Positions 7,337-17,100 of a stretch of 47,409 nt of DNA are shown here, in pieces. Source of the DNA: Puniceicoccus vermicola (lineage in GTDB: Bacteria > Verrucomicrobiota > Verrucomicrobiia > Opitutales > Puniceicoccaceae); NCBI RefSeq assembly GCF_014230055.1, contig NZ_JACHVA010000005.1, positions 1-47,409 of the forward strand, read 5' to 3'. A model generated the notes under the pieces. That model was not told the DNA's origin and did no database searches. It saw only the letters and a program-made list of their open reading frames with translations. Every line of letters begins with the position of its first letter. The stretch's first letter is position 1. A program made the position numbers and the translations under genes.

Positions 7337-9271
7337 ATGTCTCTTCGAAAAATTGCTTTGTTCCAACTTGCTCTCTTGACCGTCCCCGCGGCTTTTCTGA
7401 TTGCCGCAGAGGATGAGATGAACTCCGAGACTCCGATCCGCACCCTTTCCCCAAAGGCATCCGTTTTCGAAGACCTAAACCTGAACGAGAACGAGATGGA
7501 CCTTCTTCGCAGCCTTCATTCCCAAGCGATCCACGATGCCCAGAAGCCACTAATCGAACGGCCTACCACTCTTGAGGAGCTCAAAGCCTCCGGTCTGCGG
7601 ATGAAATATCCGGAGAAACCTCTCCATCTCAGCCAGATCAGTGAGGAAACATGGGAACAAGTGGCTCTCAGCTTCGCCGACATCGACATCGCCTATGGCA
7701 TGGCGGCAAAACTGCCCCGCATGGCCGCCTGCGCCCGCTTCACCCAAGACGCGGAGCTCGGTCAATACGTTGCCGATCAGCTCATGATCATTTCGACCTG
7801 GGATCCCCTTCAACGTCCGGGATGGTCCCTTCGCAACAACAACAGAATCACGATTCCTGCGGACGGAGATGGCGCGTGGCTCGGCACTGGCTGGATGATC
7901 CGGGCGATCACCGATTCAATGGCTCTACTCCCCGATGAATACAAAACACCCGAGCTTGAGGAGGCGGTTCATCATCGGCTCAACGAAGAGATCGATTCTC
8001 TCATGGACGACTGGAATACCAAGCGCCAGTGGTTCTTCCGAGTCGAGGCTGCCAGCTCCAATCAATGGGTCATGCCCAGCGAGGCCATGATCCGGGCCAG
8101 CCTCTTCACCGGGAAAGACGAACATCCGGAAGCCTATGAGGTTGGCGTACAGAACCTTCTCAAAACTCTCGATACCCTCGGCGAAAATGGGGAGTTTCCC
8201 GAAGGACTTTCCTATTCCTCGATGACCCTGACGGGAATCGTCTTGGCCGCCGGAGCTGCGGCGGAAGAGGGAGATTTGCGCCTGATCGAGCACCCGTTCC
8301 TCCAAAACTATCCCACCTGGTTCGCCCACCACATCCAGCCCGGAAATGCCCTCATCAATTCTTTCGATATGGGAAAACCCGAGGTGACCGATTACGACTT
8401 TCAACAGAGCATGGCACTCTTCGCCGTTTACCTCGACAATCCAGTGGCACTTTGGACTCTCGAGAATTACACGGGATTCCCCAAAACGATTGAAGGTGTC
8501 ATCGCAAGCATACTTCCGACTACAGACGCCGAAGCGCCCTCCCTCTTTGCCTATTATCCAATGGCTACGAGGGTGAACTGGCGCGATAGTTGGGCAAAGG
8601 ATTCCTCGGGATTCTGGATGCGGGGCGGACACATCGAAGATTCCCACGATCATATGGATCGGGGACATGTCAACTTTACCGTCGACGGAGACCCCATCCT
8701 TATCGAAGCCGGAAAGCCGCCCTACGACGACCCTCGTTACTTCTCCCACTTCAAGAGTGTCGCCGGACACAACGTCCTGCAAGTCGGCACGCAGTCACCC
8801 GAAGATTTCTCAGAAGAATCCCTCCGGGCGGGAGGAGGGCAGATTCTAGCCGGAGATCATCGTGAAGCCCCGATGGAAGTTCTTCGACTCGACAGTCTCG
8901 GAGGAGAGGTCACCGTCGATGCTTCAAACGCGTATGCGACGGTTGAGGAGTGGATACGGAATGCGTCATGGGACAGCGAAGAGCTGACCGTCATCGATAC
9001 CGTGGAGCTTGAAATGCCGGAAACGATGCTCTTTCGTTGGCATCTAAACGAGCGGGCGAATTCCCCGATCGAATGGAGCGAGAAAAAACTATTGGTGGGA
9101 GACGTAGTGATCCAATGGGAATCCGACACACCCATTCGGGTTCAAACCGAATTGATGCCCGCAACGAAAGGCCACGGTCGACCGATTGAAGAAAAAATCT
9201 GCGTCGTCATGACCACCGAGCAACCGGGCACTTCCTGGAACCTCCGTACAACAATCTCCACGAAGCCCTGA
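7337..9271 (+). CDS. Heparinase II/III-family polysaccharide lyase, secreted
   Basis: From ATG 7337 the product has 644 residues: a signal peptide (about 1-24), an alpha/alpha-toroid domain (roughly 60-400) containing RPGWSLRNNNRI and the N-Q-W segment SSNQWVMPSEAMI, then the beta-sandwich Heparinase II/III domain. That domain has the signature SHDHMDRGHVNF, with a probable catalytic or metal-site His, followed by YFSHFKSVAGHNVLQVG. Family members (PL12/15/17/21-type) cleave uronic-acid polysaccharides by beta-elimination. The substrate (alginate-like, glycosaminoglycan-like or other) is not deducible by eye. The gene is co-oriented with and 23 bases behind the pseudopilin, inside an operator-flanked unit. 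The regulator at 9402 is next. Confidence 0.85.
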   Translation: MSLRKIALFQLALLTVPAAFLIAAEDEMNSETPIRTLSPKASVFEDLNLNENEMDLLRSLHSQAIHDAQKPLIERPTTLEELKASGLRMKYPEKPLHLSQISEETWEQVALSFADIDIAYGMAAKLPRMAACARFTQDAELGQYVADQLMIISTWDPLQRPGWSLRNNNRITIPADGDGAWLGTGWMIRAITDSMALLPDEYKTPELEEAVHHRLNEEIDSLMDDWNTKRQWFFRVEAASSNQWVMPSEAMIRASLFTGKDEHPEAYEVGVQNLLKTLDTLGENGEFPEGLSYSSMTLTGIVLAAGAAAEEGDLRLIEHPFLQNYPTWFAHHIQPGNALINSFDMGKPEVTDYDFQQSMALFAVYLDNPVALWTLENYTGFPKTIEGVIASILPTTDAEAPSLFAYYPMATRVNWRDSWAKDSSGFWMRGGHIEDSHDHMDRGHVNFTVDGDPILIEAGKPPYDDPRYFSHFKSVAGHNVLQVGTQSPEDFSEESLRAGGGQILAGDHREAPMEVLRLDSLGGEVTVDASNAYATVEEWIRNASWDSEELTVIDTVELEMPETMLFRWHLNERANSPIEWSEKKLLVGDVVIQWESDTPIRVQTELMPATKGHGRPIEEKICVVMTTEQPGTSWNLRTTISTKP

Positions 9272-9309
9272 GCGGAACAGCCGTCCCTTGGTCGCCGACG
9301 TTTGCTTGT

Positions 9310-9369
9310 CCTCAAGGTTCCGCCTCAAGGAATCCAGTCCTTAACCAGAGAGGTCCTTTAGCCTTGAGG
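9310..9369. repeat. CCTCAAGG repeats and inverted copy before the LacI gene
   Basis: CCTCAAGG occurs at 9310-9317 and 9323-9330, and its inverse CCTTGAGG at 9362-9369, so alternative hairpins can form between the lyase stop and the regulator promoter. No T-tract follows. The function is unknown. Confidence 0.35.
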
Positions 9370-9388
9370 ATCCGTCTCTTTCGCCGAA

Positions 9389-9402
9389 TTGTAATCATAC
9401 AA
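9389..9402. promoter_or_regulatory. Operator-like site overlapping the LacI-family start codon
   Basis: TTGTAATCATACAA has perfect 5-bp inverted halves around four bases and ends on the A of the regulator's ATG. The same motif occurs twice in the divergent promoter at 6470-6522. The position implies tight autorepression (inference). Confidence 0.6.
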
Positions 9403-10445
9403 TGAAAACGGTGAAATCCATGGTGGAACTGGCGGAAATCGCCGGTTGCAGTGTCATGACCGTTTCCTATGCCCTACGGGACAGCCCGAAGATTTCCCGC
9501 GAGACCCGGCAGCGGATCCAGGAACTGGCTCTGAAGCATGGCTATCGAAAGCATCCCTATATCTCCGCGCTCATGGCGACTCGTCAGAAAAAGGGAAAGC
9601 TTGGTGGCGAGGTCATTGCCGTTCTCACGAAAGAAGACCAAGCCATCAGTAGTAGTGAAGTCAGGCTACCCTTTTACTCCGACCTCTACGACGGAATGAA
9701 AGAAAGGGCCGCCGAGCTCGGATACCAATTGGAGGAGTTCGCCACAGCGAGCGAGAATGCCCTCGACGGTCCCCGGCTGACTTCGGTCTTACATTCCCGC
9801 GGAATCCGAGGCGTCGTTCTCATGCCGGGCGGTTCGCTAAAGCGAAGCTTTCCGAAGATCGATCCGACCCATTTCTCCCTCACCGCCGCAGGATTCCATG
9901 CTCAGGATCTAGCCATTCATCGAACTGCCACCGACTACGGCGCCGGCTTTCGACTCTGCCTCGAGGAAATGAAAAGGCGCGGCTATCGACGAATCGGGTT
10001 TCCCATCAACAAGAAGCTCGACCCTCAGTTGCGCTATAGCGTTTCCGGGCGCTTTCTCGCCTGGCAAACCGGAATTCCCAGGAAGGACCGGATTCCTTTT
10101 ATTCGCGATGACAGCGTCACCACTGAGAAAGGGCCATTCCTGGAGTGGTTTCACAAATATAAGCCCGACTGTATTCTCGCTCCCCGGATTTCGATTCTCT
10201 ACTGGCTTCGCGAAGAGGGGCTGCGGATTCCCGAAGATGTGGGATGCTGTTTCATCCCCACCCGGGACAACGCCGAGCTAAGCGGATTCGATACTCATAG
10301 CTGGCAGGTGGGCCGAACCACCGTCAACCTCCTCACCCGGGAGCTTCTCCTTAACCATCAAGGCTTGCCCGATACTCCCGAAATACTGCTGGTCAGCGGT
10401 CGTTGGCAGGAGGGCCAGACCTTGCGCCCGGTGCCGACGAACTGA
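9402..10445 (+). CDS. LacI-family transcriptional regulator
   Basis: A 347-residue protein with an N-terminal LacI helix-turn-helix (MVELAEIAGCSVMTVSYALRD, then ISRETRQRIQELALKHGYRKHPY for helices 3-4 and hinge), followed by a periplasmic-binding-protein-like sensor domain with the usual LPFYSDLYDGMKERAAELGY opening. Such proteins bind palindromic operators and release DNA when a sugar binds. The local arrangement (next to a lyase, mutarotase-like protein and pseudopilin, all with matching 14-base sites) suggests it represses this unit and itself. The ATG at 9402 overlaps an operator, and no Shine-Dalgarno sequence is visible. ATG 9420 would trim six residues and is possible. Confidence 0.9.
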   Translation: MKTVKSMVELAEIAGCSVMTVSYALRDSPKISRETRQRIQELALKHGYRKHPYISALMATRQKKGKLGGEVIAVLTKEDQAISSSEVRLPFYSDLYDGMKERAAELGYQLEEFATASENALDGPRLTSVLHSRGIRGVVLMPGGSLKRSFPKIDPTHFSLTAAGFHAQDLAIHRTATDYGAGFRLCLEEMKRRGYRRIGFPINKKLDPQLRYSVSGRFLAWQTGIPRKDRIPFIRDDSVTTEKGPFLEWFHKYKPDCILAPRISILYWLREEGLRIPEDVGCCFIPTRDNAELSGFDTHSWQVGRTTVNLLTRELLLNHQGLPDTPEILLVSGRWQEGQTLRPVPTN

Positions 10446-10477
10446 AGTGATGCGCCTCTGATCGTTTCGGCGGCGGG

Positions 10478-10517
10478 ATCATACCCAAGGATCCATTCGC
10501 AAGGTTTACGATTACAC
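10478..10517. promoter_or_regulatory. Weak operator-like pair upstream of the PEP-CTERM-like gene
   Basis: ATCATAC (10478-10484) and GTTTACGATTACAC (10504-10517; 10 of 14 positions match TTGTATGATTACAA) repeat the two-site layout of 6470-6522 with a spacing of about 31 bases. They may extend the LacI regulon to the gene at 10602, but the match is degenerate. Confidence 0.3.
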
Positions 10518-10601
10518 TTAAGGCATGGTTGTCGTATTTCGAGCGGGGTAATAGTCTATCTTTTTAATATTCGATAACCCTAAAATAACCCTGAACCTCC
10601 T

Positions 10602-11408
10602 ATGAGAACAAATCTGCATCACCCTTTTCTTCCAACCGTTTCTTTCTTCTGTGCATCGCTCGTCCTTCCGGCTTCGGCCGCGGTCGTGGATGATCCCGAT
10701 CTCTATTCGGTTTTCGATCCGTCCGGGGGGCGATCCATCACAAACACGGCTTCGGGGGCCACTTCGGCCTCAACACTGGAGGCGCTAGGTGATTTTGGCA
10801 TCATCTACGAGTATGGCTCATTCAACCAAGGCACCAATATCATCGCATTCTCTGACGAAACGCGATCCGACCTGCAGATTTCATTCTCCGGTGCCGTCTC
10901 GACCAGCTCTTCCGGTGCGGGAGCATCCCTATCCAATAATTCGTATTCGACCTCACCGACCTCTGCTATTCGCTTCGCCGACAATGCAGAAACCGCTGCC
11001 CACATTCTTTCCACCACCTTGGATCTGGGATCTTGGGACGGCTCAACCTTCGACGGATCCGTTGGGGGCACCTCCGCTTTCGGCTTCACTCTTTCAGCGC
11101 CGGACGGAGCCTTTAGCCGGCTGAATAGTATTACCGTTCAATTTCTCGATGCCAGTAGCCAAACCTTGTCCACCCAGACGATCTCTGGGGTGAACTCGGG
11201 AAGTGTTGGATTTTATTTCGGATACCAAAGCAATGCCGCCGATATTTCATCGGTAACCGTCGACGTCAGCATTAATGAGGGTTCCGGGAGTTTCCTGATG
11301 GGCATGGACGACATCGGATTTTCTTCGATTCCCGAAACATCGACATACTCCCTCATCACGGGAGCCTTGGGAATTGGTCTCGTGCTCTTCATCCGTCGCC
11401 GCTCCTAA
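10602..11408 (+). CDS. PEP-CTERM-like sorted surface protein
   Basis: A 268-residue protein with an N-terminal signal peptide (cleavage near PASA), a Ser/Thr/Gly-rich strand-forming body of low complexity, and a C-terminal tripartite sorting tail: IPETSTYSL, a hydrophobic helix (LITGALGIGLVLFI), then RRRS. This is the PEP-CTERM arrangement recognised by exosortase/archaeosortase systems, although the usual PEP is PET here. Such proteins are cleaved and attached to the cell surface or exopolysaccharide. No exosortase gene lies in the window. A polysaccharide pyruvyl transferase gene follows after 29 bases, in keeping with an envelope-polysaccharide setting. The ligand or role of the mature domain is unknown. 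Confidence 0.8.
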   Translation: MRTNLHHPFLPTVSFFCASLVLPASAAVVDDPDLYSVFDPSGGRSITNTASGATSASTLEALGDFGIIYEYGSFNQGTNIIAFSDETRSDLQISFSGAVSTSSSGAGASLSNNSYSTSPTSAIRFADNAETAAHILSTTLDLGSWDGSTFDGSVGGTSAFGFTLSAPDGAFSRLNSITVQFLDASSQTLSTQTISGVNSGSVGFYFGYQSNAADISSVTVDVSINEGSGSFLMGMDDIGFSSIPETSTYSLITGALGIGLVLFIRRRS

Positions 11409-11437
11409 AAACTAAGAACGGTTAAACCCATCGGCGG

Positions 11438-12682
11438 ATGAATTCAGTCCCGACAACTCAAGTGGAAGCCATTTCCCAGAGCGGAAGTGCCCGGCCCAAC
11501 GTTCTTATCCGATCCTCGTGGCAGACGGTCAACATCGGGGATATCGGGCATACGCCGGGGCTGCTAAAACTCCTTCAGCACTATTTCCCCGAAGCGCAGC
11601 TGATCCTTTGGGCCGGAGACCTCAGCCACGGAGTGGGAGAAATGCTCGCCAAAGAGTTCCCCGACGTAAAGATCTTCTGCGAACCGGAAAACGGGAGCGG
11701 TATCCCCATTACTGCCCAAGGGCGAGAACTGTGGGAGAAGTCGGACTACCTGATTCATGGATCGGGTCCCTATCTTGTCGCCCGACCCGTCGTGGAAGAG
11801 TGGGTGAAGTCAGGTCGCCCCTTTGGGGTTTACGGGATTACCCTGGAGTCCTTTACCCCGGACTTGGTGGAACTGCTCAGCCGGGCGGATTTTCTCTTCT
11901 GTCGCGATACCATCTCTTTGCGGGCTGCGAGAGCAGCCAAGATTCGTCCTCGGATTCTGGAATTCGCTCCCGATGCCGCATTCTGGGCAGACCACCAAGA
12001 TCACACCCAAGCGAAAGCTTTCCTGCGCGAACACGAATTGGAGGACCGCCAATTTCTCTGTGTCATCTCCCGCCTTCGCTACACTCCTTATTTCAAAATT
12101 CGCAATCGTCATCCCAGCGAAGAAGAGAGCAAACGGGACAAGATCAGCGAGGCCTACAAAAAGGCGGACCATGAACCCCTTCGCCATGCCATCATCTCCT
12201 GGGTCCGGTCCACTGGGATGAAGGTCCTCCTCTGCCCGGAGATGACCTATGAGATCGAGCTGACCAAGGAGCAGCTCCTGGATCCCCTGCCTGAGGATGT
12301 CCGCAAAAACGTCGTTTGGCGTAAGACCTACTGGCGTCCCGATGAGGCCACGAGCGTCTACGCACATTCTTTCGGCATCCTCAGCATGGAAATGCATTCA
12401 CCCATCCTCGCGTTTTCGGTAGGTGCCCCGGGTTTCTACCTGCGATTGCCCACCGACACTTGCAAAGGGCAGATGTGGCGGGATATCGGCCTTCCCGAAT
12501 GGATCTATGAAATCGAAGAATCCGACGGGACCGATCTTGCCCTCGGGCTAGCTCAATTGGTTGAAAATCCGGAGAGGACCCGATCAAAGTTGCAGCATGC
12601 CCAGTCTCGCGTGAAACATCTTCAAGGTGAATCAATGGCCATCGTTCGTGAAGCCGTGCTCTCTCACGTCCACTCTCTATAG
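11438..12682 (+). CDS. Polysaccharide pyruvyl transferase family protein
   Basis: A 414-residue protein with the family opening RSSWQTVNIGDIGHTPGLLKLL, the YLIHGSGPYLV segment and FCRDTISLRAAR (the family's 'R-D..S' region). Its second half, with LSMEMHSPILAFSVGAPGF, corresponds to the family's 'H..I.A...G.P' motif. Relatives such as CsaB/WcaK transfer pyruvate from phosphoenolpyruvate to sugars of exopolysaccharide or secondary cell-wall polymers. Acceptor identity cannot be inferred. No signal peptide is seen, so it is cytoplasmic. It lies 29 bases behind the PEP-CTERM-like gene and is probably co-transcribed. The ATG at 11438 gives a non-conserved 20-residue lead before the core. Confidence 0.8.
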   Translation: MNSVPTTQVEAISQSGSARPNVLIRSSWQTVNIGDIGHTPGLLKLLQHYFPEAQLILWAGDLSHGVGEMLAKEFPDVKIFCEPENGSGIPITAQGRELWEKSDYLIHGSGPYLVARPVVEEWVKSGRPFGVYGITLESFTPDLVELLSRADFLFCRDTISLRAARAAKIRPRILEFAPDAAFWADHQDHTQAKAFLREHELEDRQFLCVISRLRYTPYFKIRNRHPSEEESKRDKISEAYKKADHEPLRHAIISWVRSTGMKVLLCPEMTYEIELTKEQLLDPLPEDVRKNVVWRKTYWRPDEATSVYAHSFGILSMEMHSPILAFSVGAPGFYLRLPTDTCKGQMWRDIGLPEWIYEIEESDGTDLALGLAQLVENPERTRSKLQHAQSRVKHLQGESMAIVREAVLSHVHSL

Positions 12683-12847
12683 TTCCTTCGTCTCAAACAA
12701 CTCCGCTTCTCCCGCAAACCGTCCAGGCTCGTAGGATTTGACGAACGCTGCCTTTTTCAGAAAAAACGGGCGCTACGACACCGGTAAGCGGTTGGGTTTT
12801 TCCTGCGGATCGTTGATTCTTCGGCAGGGTTGCGCTATCCTCCCGAT

Positions 12848-13852
12848 ATGATCAAAGCGTACATGGCGAGCGGTAAGGGTGCCCCATTTGAGCTGTCGGA
12901 ATATGATCCTGGCGAGCTGGGTAGGGATGAGGTCGAGATTCAGGTTGAATACTGCGGCGTCTGCCACAGTGATTTTTCCATCTGGAAGGACGAATGGGGA
13001 ATGAGCGAGTATCCGCTCGTCGCCGGGCACGAGGTGGTTGGGACGGTCGCCGAGGTGGGTTCCGACGTGAAGCATCTCCATGAAGGTCAGAAGGTTGGGC
13101 TCGGCTGGATCTCCGGATCTTGCATGACCTGCCATACTTGCATGGAAGGGGATCACAATCTGTGTGAGAGCGCCGATCAGACGATTGTTGGTCGGCATGG
13201 CGGTTTTGCCGAACGCGTCCGAGCTCGGGCGGAATGGACGATTCCTCTTCCAGAAGATTTGGACTTTGCCAAGGCTGGGCCGCTTTTTTGCGGGGGGATC
13301 ACCGTTTTTAACCCGTTGGTCATCAACGAGGTCCGGCCGACGGATCGGGTCGGCGTAGTCGGAATCGGTGGGCTTGGTCACTTGGCTCTGCAATTTGTCA
13401 ATGCTTGGGGCTGTGAGGTGACCGCTTTTTCTTCCTCGGCGGATAAGAAGGAAGAGGCTTTGAAGTTGGGGGCTCATCGGTTCGTCTCGAGCAAAGATCC
13501 GAAAGAGGTTGAGGCTGTGGCGAATTCTTTGGACTTGATCCTCGTCACGATCAACGTGCCTCTCGATTGGGAACCATTTCTTGCCGCCCTTCGCGCCAAA
13601 GGAAAGCTTCACTTCGTCGGAGTGCTTCCCGAACTCCAGCTTCCTTTCTTCCCGTTGCTTGCGGGGCAAAAGAGTGTCGGTGGCTCACCCTTTGGCAGCC
13701 CAGCCACTCTCGCCAAAATGCTTGAATTCTGCGCAAGGCACGACATCGCTCCGATGGTCGAGGAGATGCCGATGAGCCAGATTAACGAGGCTTTCGAGAG
13801 ATTGGAAGAGGGCAAACCTCGGTATCGAATCGTTCTCAAAAACGATATCTAG
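12848..13852 (+). CDS. Zinc-dependent alcohol dehydrogenase (medium-chain, CAD-like)
   Basis: From ATG 12848 the product has 334 residues. Catalytic zinc site: CGVCHSD (Cys39) and GHE (His61-Glu62). Structural zinc site: four Cys at about 92, 95, 98 and 106 (SCMTCHTCMEGDHNLC). The Rossmann motif GVVGIGGLGHLALQ starts at about 173. The pattern matches the cinnamyl-alcohol-dehydrogenase/YahK/AdhC-like group of NADP(H)-dependent aldehyde reductases. The substrate is unknown. A TTG at 12830 would extend it by six residues without family support. It stands between an envelope gene and gltB without a tight link to either, so no pathway is inferred. A hairpin follows at 13971-14020. Confidence 0.9.
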   Translation: MIKAYMASGKGAPFELSEYDPGELGRDEVEIQVEYCGVCHSDFSIWKDEWGMSEYPLVAGHEVVGTVAEVGSDVKHLHEGQKVGLGWISGSCMTCHTCMEGDHNLCESADQTIVGRHGGFAERVRARAEWTIPLPEDLDFAKAGPLFCGGITVFNPLVINEVRPTDRVGVVGIGGLGHLALQFVNAWGCEVTAFSSSADKKEEALKLGAHRFVSSKDPKEVEAVANSLDLILVTINVPLDWEPFLAALRAKGKLHFVGVLPELQLPFFPLLAGQKSVGGSPFGSPATLAKMLEFCARHDIAPMVEEMPMSQINEAFERLEEGKPRYRIVLKNDI

Positions 13853-13970
13853 CCGGAGCCGGATCATGGCCTCGTTGCCAGAGGATCGGGAGGATTTGAC
13901 GGTAAATAGGTCAAATCTTGGCGGGAACTTGGATTGGCGGGAAAGGTTTTTCTAGGAGAGGAGTGGCCAA

Positions 13971-14020
13971 CTAGGTTTCGAGGAGCGCTCTTTTCGGAGC
14001 TTTTTCGCTGCGAAACCTAG
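13971..14020. repeat. 10-bp perfect inverted repeat downstream of the dehydrogenase gene
   Basis: CTAGGTTTCG (13971-13980) and CGAAACCTAG (14011-14020) are exact inverses with a 30-base T-rich loop. No T-tract follows the stem. It may be a weak bidirectional terminator or a binding site in the 324-base interval before gltB, where nothing else is recognised. Confidence 0.4.
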
Positions 14021-14176
14021 CCGGAAAGCCTTACTAATCCCTCTGGAGGCACATTATTGACTGAAATAATAGTGGATCTGCATTTTTTTCTTCAATTCGT
14101 TGTTCAGGACTCCGATGATTCTTAGGATTGTTGGCTTCGTAAGTGGCCATGCATAAAACCCTTTTCTAATTCGACT

Positions 14177-17100
14177 ATGGAACAACGATTTGAACGACCT
14201 AAGGCGCAAGGCCTTTACGATCCAAATAACGAGCGCGAAAACTGCGGTATCGGACTGATTGTGGACATGAAGGGGCGCCGGTCTCATGACATCGTCCAAG
14301 GTGCGTTGGAGATCTGCGTGAATCTCGATCACCGGGGCGGTTGCGGTTGCGACCCGATTACCGGAGATGGCGCCGGGCTTTTTATCCAGATTCCTGACAA
14401 GTTCCTCCGCAAGGTCTGCCGCATGGAGGGAGGCTTTGAGCTTCCCGAAGAAGGGGATTACGGTGCGGGTTTTGTTTTTCTCTCCAAGGATCCGGAAGAG
14501 CGGGCCGAGGAGGAGAAGACGATCGAGGAGATCGTCAAAGAAGAAGGTTTTTCTTTCCTCGGTTGGCGCGATGTGCCGGTACGCAGCGGGATCCTCGGGA
14601 AAGCCTCTGCCGATTGTGAACCGTTCATGCGTCAGTTCTTCATCGGGCGTGAGGATGTGGTCGAGCGGGGTCTGCCGTTTGAACGGAAGCTATACGTCAT
14701 TCGCCGGATCGCAGCCCACCGGATTCGCTACCGGGGCGAGGATGAGGAGTCTATTTATTACATTAGCTCCCTTTCGAGCCGGACGATGGTCTACAAGGGG
14801 ATGCTGACCACCGGGCAGCTCCAGGAGTATTTCCCGGATTTGAGCGATGAGGCGATGGAGTCGGCGATGGCGCTGACGCACTCTCGTTTCTCTACCAACA
14901 CTTTCCCTAGCTGGCCGCGGGCTCAGCCTTTCCGCTACCTTTGCCATAACGGCGAAATCAACACCGTTCGTGGAAATGAGAATTGGCTCCATGCCCGGCA
15001 GATGCAGTTGGCATCGGAGGTTTTTGGGAAGGATTTCCGCAAGTTGCTCCCGATCATCCGCGAAGAAGGGTCGGACTCGCAAAAGTTCGACAACTGTTTG
15101 GAGTTCCTCGTCCTTTCCGGACGGAGTCTCGCCCACGCGATGATGATGATGATTCCTGAACCGTGGGAGCGTCACCGTCATATGCCACAGCATAAGCGTG
15201 ACTTTTACGAATTCCACGCCTGCATGATGGAGCCTTGGGATGGCCCGGCTTCGATGGCGATTTCCGACGGGGTTCAAGTCGGTGCGACTCTGGACCGTAA
15301 TGGTCTGCGCCCATCTCGTTACTACGTAACGTCTGACGATAAGGTGATTCTCGCGTCTGAAGTCGGGGTCTTGGCCGGAGTGGAGTCGAAGAATGTGGTC
15401 CAGAAAGGCCGTCTCGAGCCGGGTCGGATGTTCCTGATCGATATGGAGAAGGGCCGGATCGTCGGAGATGACGAGCTGAAGGAACAGATTGCCAGCGAGC
15501 ATCCTTATGGGGAATGGTTGCGGGACAACTTGGTCGAAGCCGAGCGTCTTCCGGTTCCGAAAAAGGTGATCGCGGATGATTTTGAATCGATCGAGACGCG
15601 GCAGAAGGCTTTCGGGTACACCTTTGAGGATATGCGCTTTATCCTCGGTCCCAGTGCCGAGATTGGCAAACAGCCCTTGGGTTCGATGGGGAACGATGCG
15701 CCGCTGGCCGTGTTCTCCGACCAGCCGCAGCTACTTTACAACTACTTCAAGCAGCTCTTTGCGCAGGTCACCAATCCGCCGATCGATCCCATTCGGGAAG
15801 AGTTGGTCACCGCCAGTGTGACTTTCCTCGGTTCGGAAGGGGACCTGACTCGTCCGGGGCCCGAAAGTTGCCGGATGATCAAGTTGGAGTCTCCTTTGAT
15901 CGACCGCCATCAGCTGCGGCAGTTGGTGGAGATCGACATGAAGGGCTTCAACTCTACCATCTTGCCGATTACCTTTTCCCCGCGGGTGGGAGGATTGGCC
16001 AGTGGACACAGCCAGAATTCCGAACCGGATATTTCTGAGAAAGGGTTGGAAGCTGCCATGGAGCAGCTCTTCGAGAATGCCGATGCGGCGATTGATGACG
16101 GGGTGAATATTCTTATCCTCTCAGATCGTAAGGTCGGGCCGAAGAAGGCTCCGATCCCGGCTCTCCTCGCCGTGGCTGGTCTTCACCACCACCTCGTGCG
16201 GCAGGGAACGCGCACGCGGGTATCCATCGTCTTGGAGTCGGGTGAACCCCGCGAAGTTCACCACTTCGCCCTTCTTTTGGGCTACGGGGCGGATGCCATC
16301 AATCCGTATCTCGCTCTGGAGAGTGTTCGTCACATGGTGGCGAATGACGACATCAAGGTGGGGCCGGACAAGGCTTGCCTCAATTTCCTGAAGGCAAACT
16401 TGAATGGCGTGATCAAGACGATGTCGAAGATGGGGATCTCGACCGTGGCTTCCTACCGCGGCGCACAGATCTTCGAAGCGATCGGTCTCAACCAGCTCGT
16501 GATCGATAAGTATTTCACCAAGACCGCCTCCCGTGTGGAGGGGATTGGAATTGAAGCGATCTCTCGCGAAACCGAAATCCGCCATTTCAGCGCTTTTGCT
16601 CCCCGGGGTGACAGCCGCGCGGTGGCTCTCAATTCCGGAGGGGTCTACCAGTGGAGAAAAGACGGTGAACGCCACCTCTTTAATCCGGTGACGATCCACA
16701 AGCTGCAAAAGGCAACCCGCCTCGGCGACTACGCGGTCTTCCGCGAGTATGCGGACATCATTGACAACCAGTCCAAGGAAACCTTCACCCTGCGGGGACT
16801 GATGGAGTTTCGCTTTGACGAATCGAAGTCGATTCCGGTTGAGGAAGTCGAGTCCGTCGACGCCATTGTCCGTCGTTTCAAAACGGGTGCTATGTCCTAC
16901 GGGTCGATCTCGAAAGAAGCGCACGAATCGTTGGCCATTGCCATGAATCGCCTGGGAGGAAAGTCCAACACCGGTGAAGGTGGGGAAGATTCTGACCGCT
17001 TTACTCCGGATGAGAACGGCGACAGCCGTCGTTCGGCGATCAAGCAGGTGGCCTCTGGCCGTTTCGGGGTGACCAGTCACTATTTGGTCAATTCCGACGA

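Noticed and set aside
10590-10604. CCTCCT just before the PEP-CTERM-like start as a regulatory element
   Set aside because: It resembles an anti-Shine-Dalgarno sequence but is only six bases and expected by chance.
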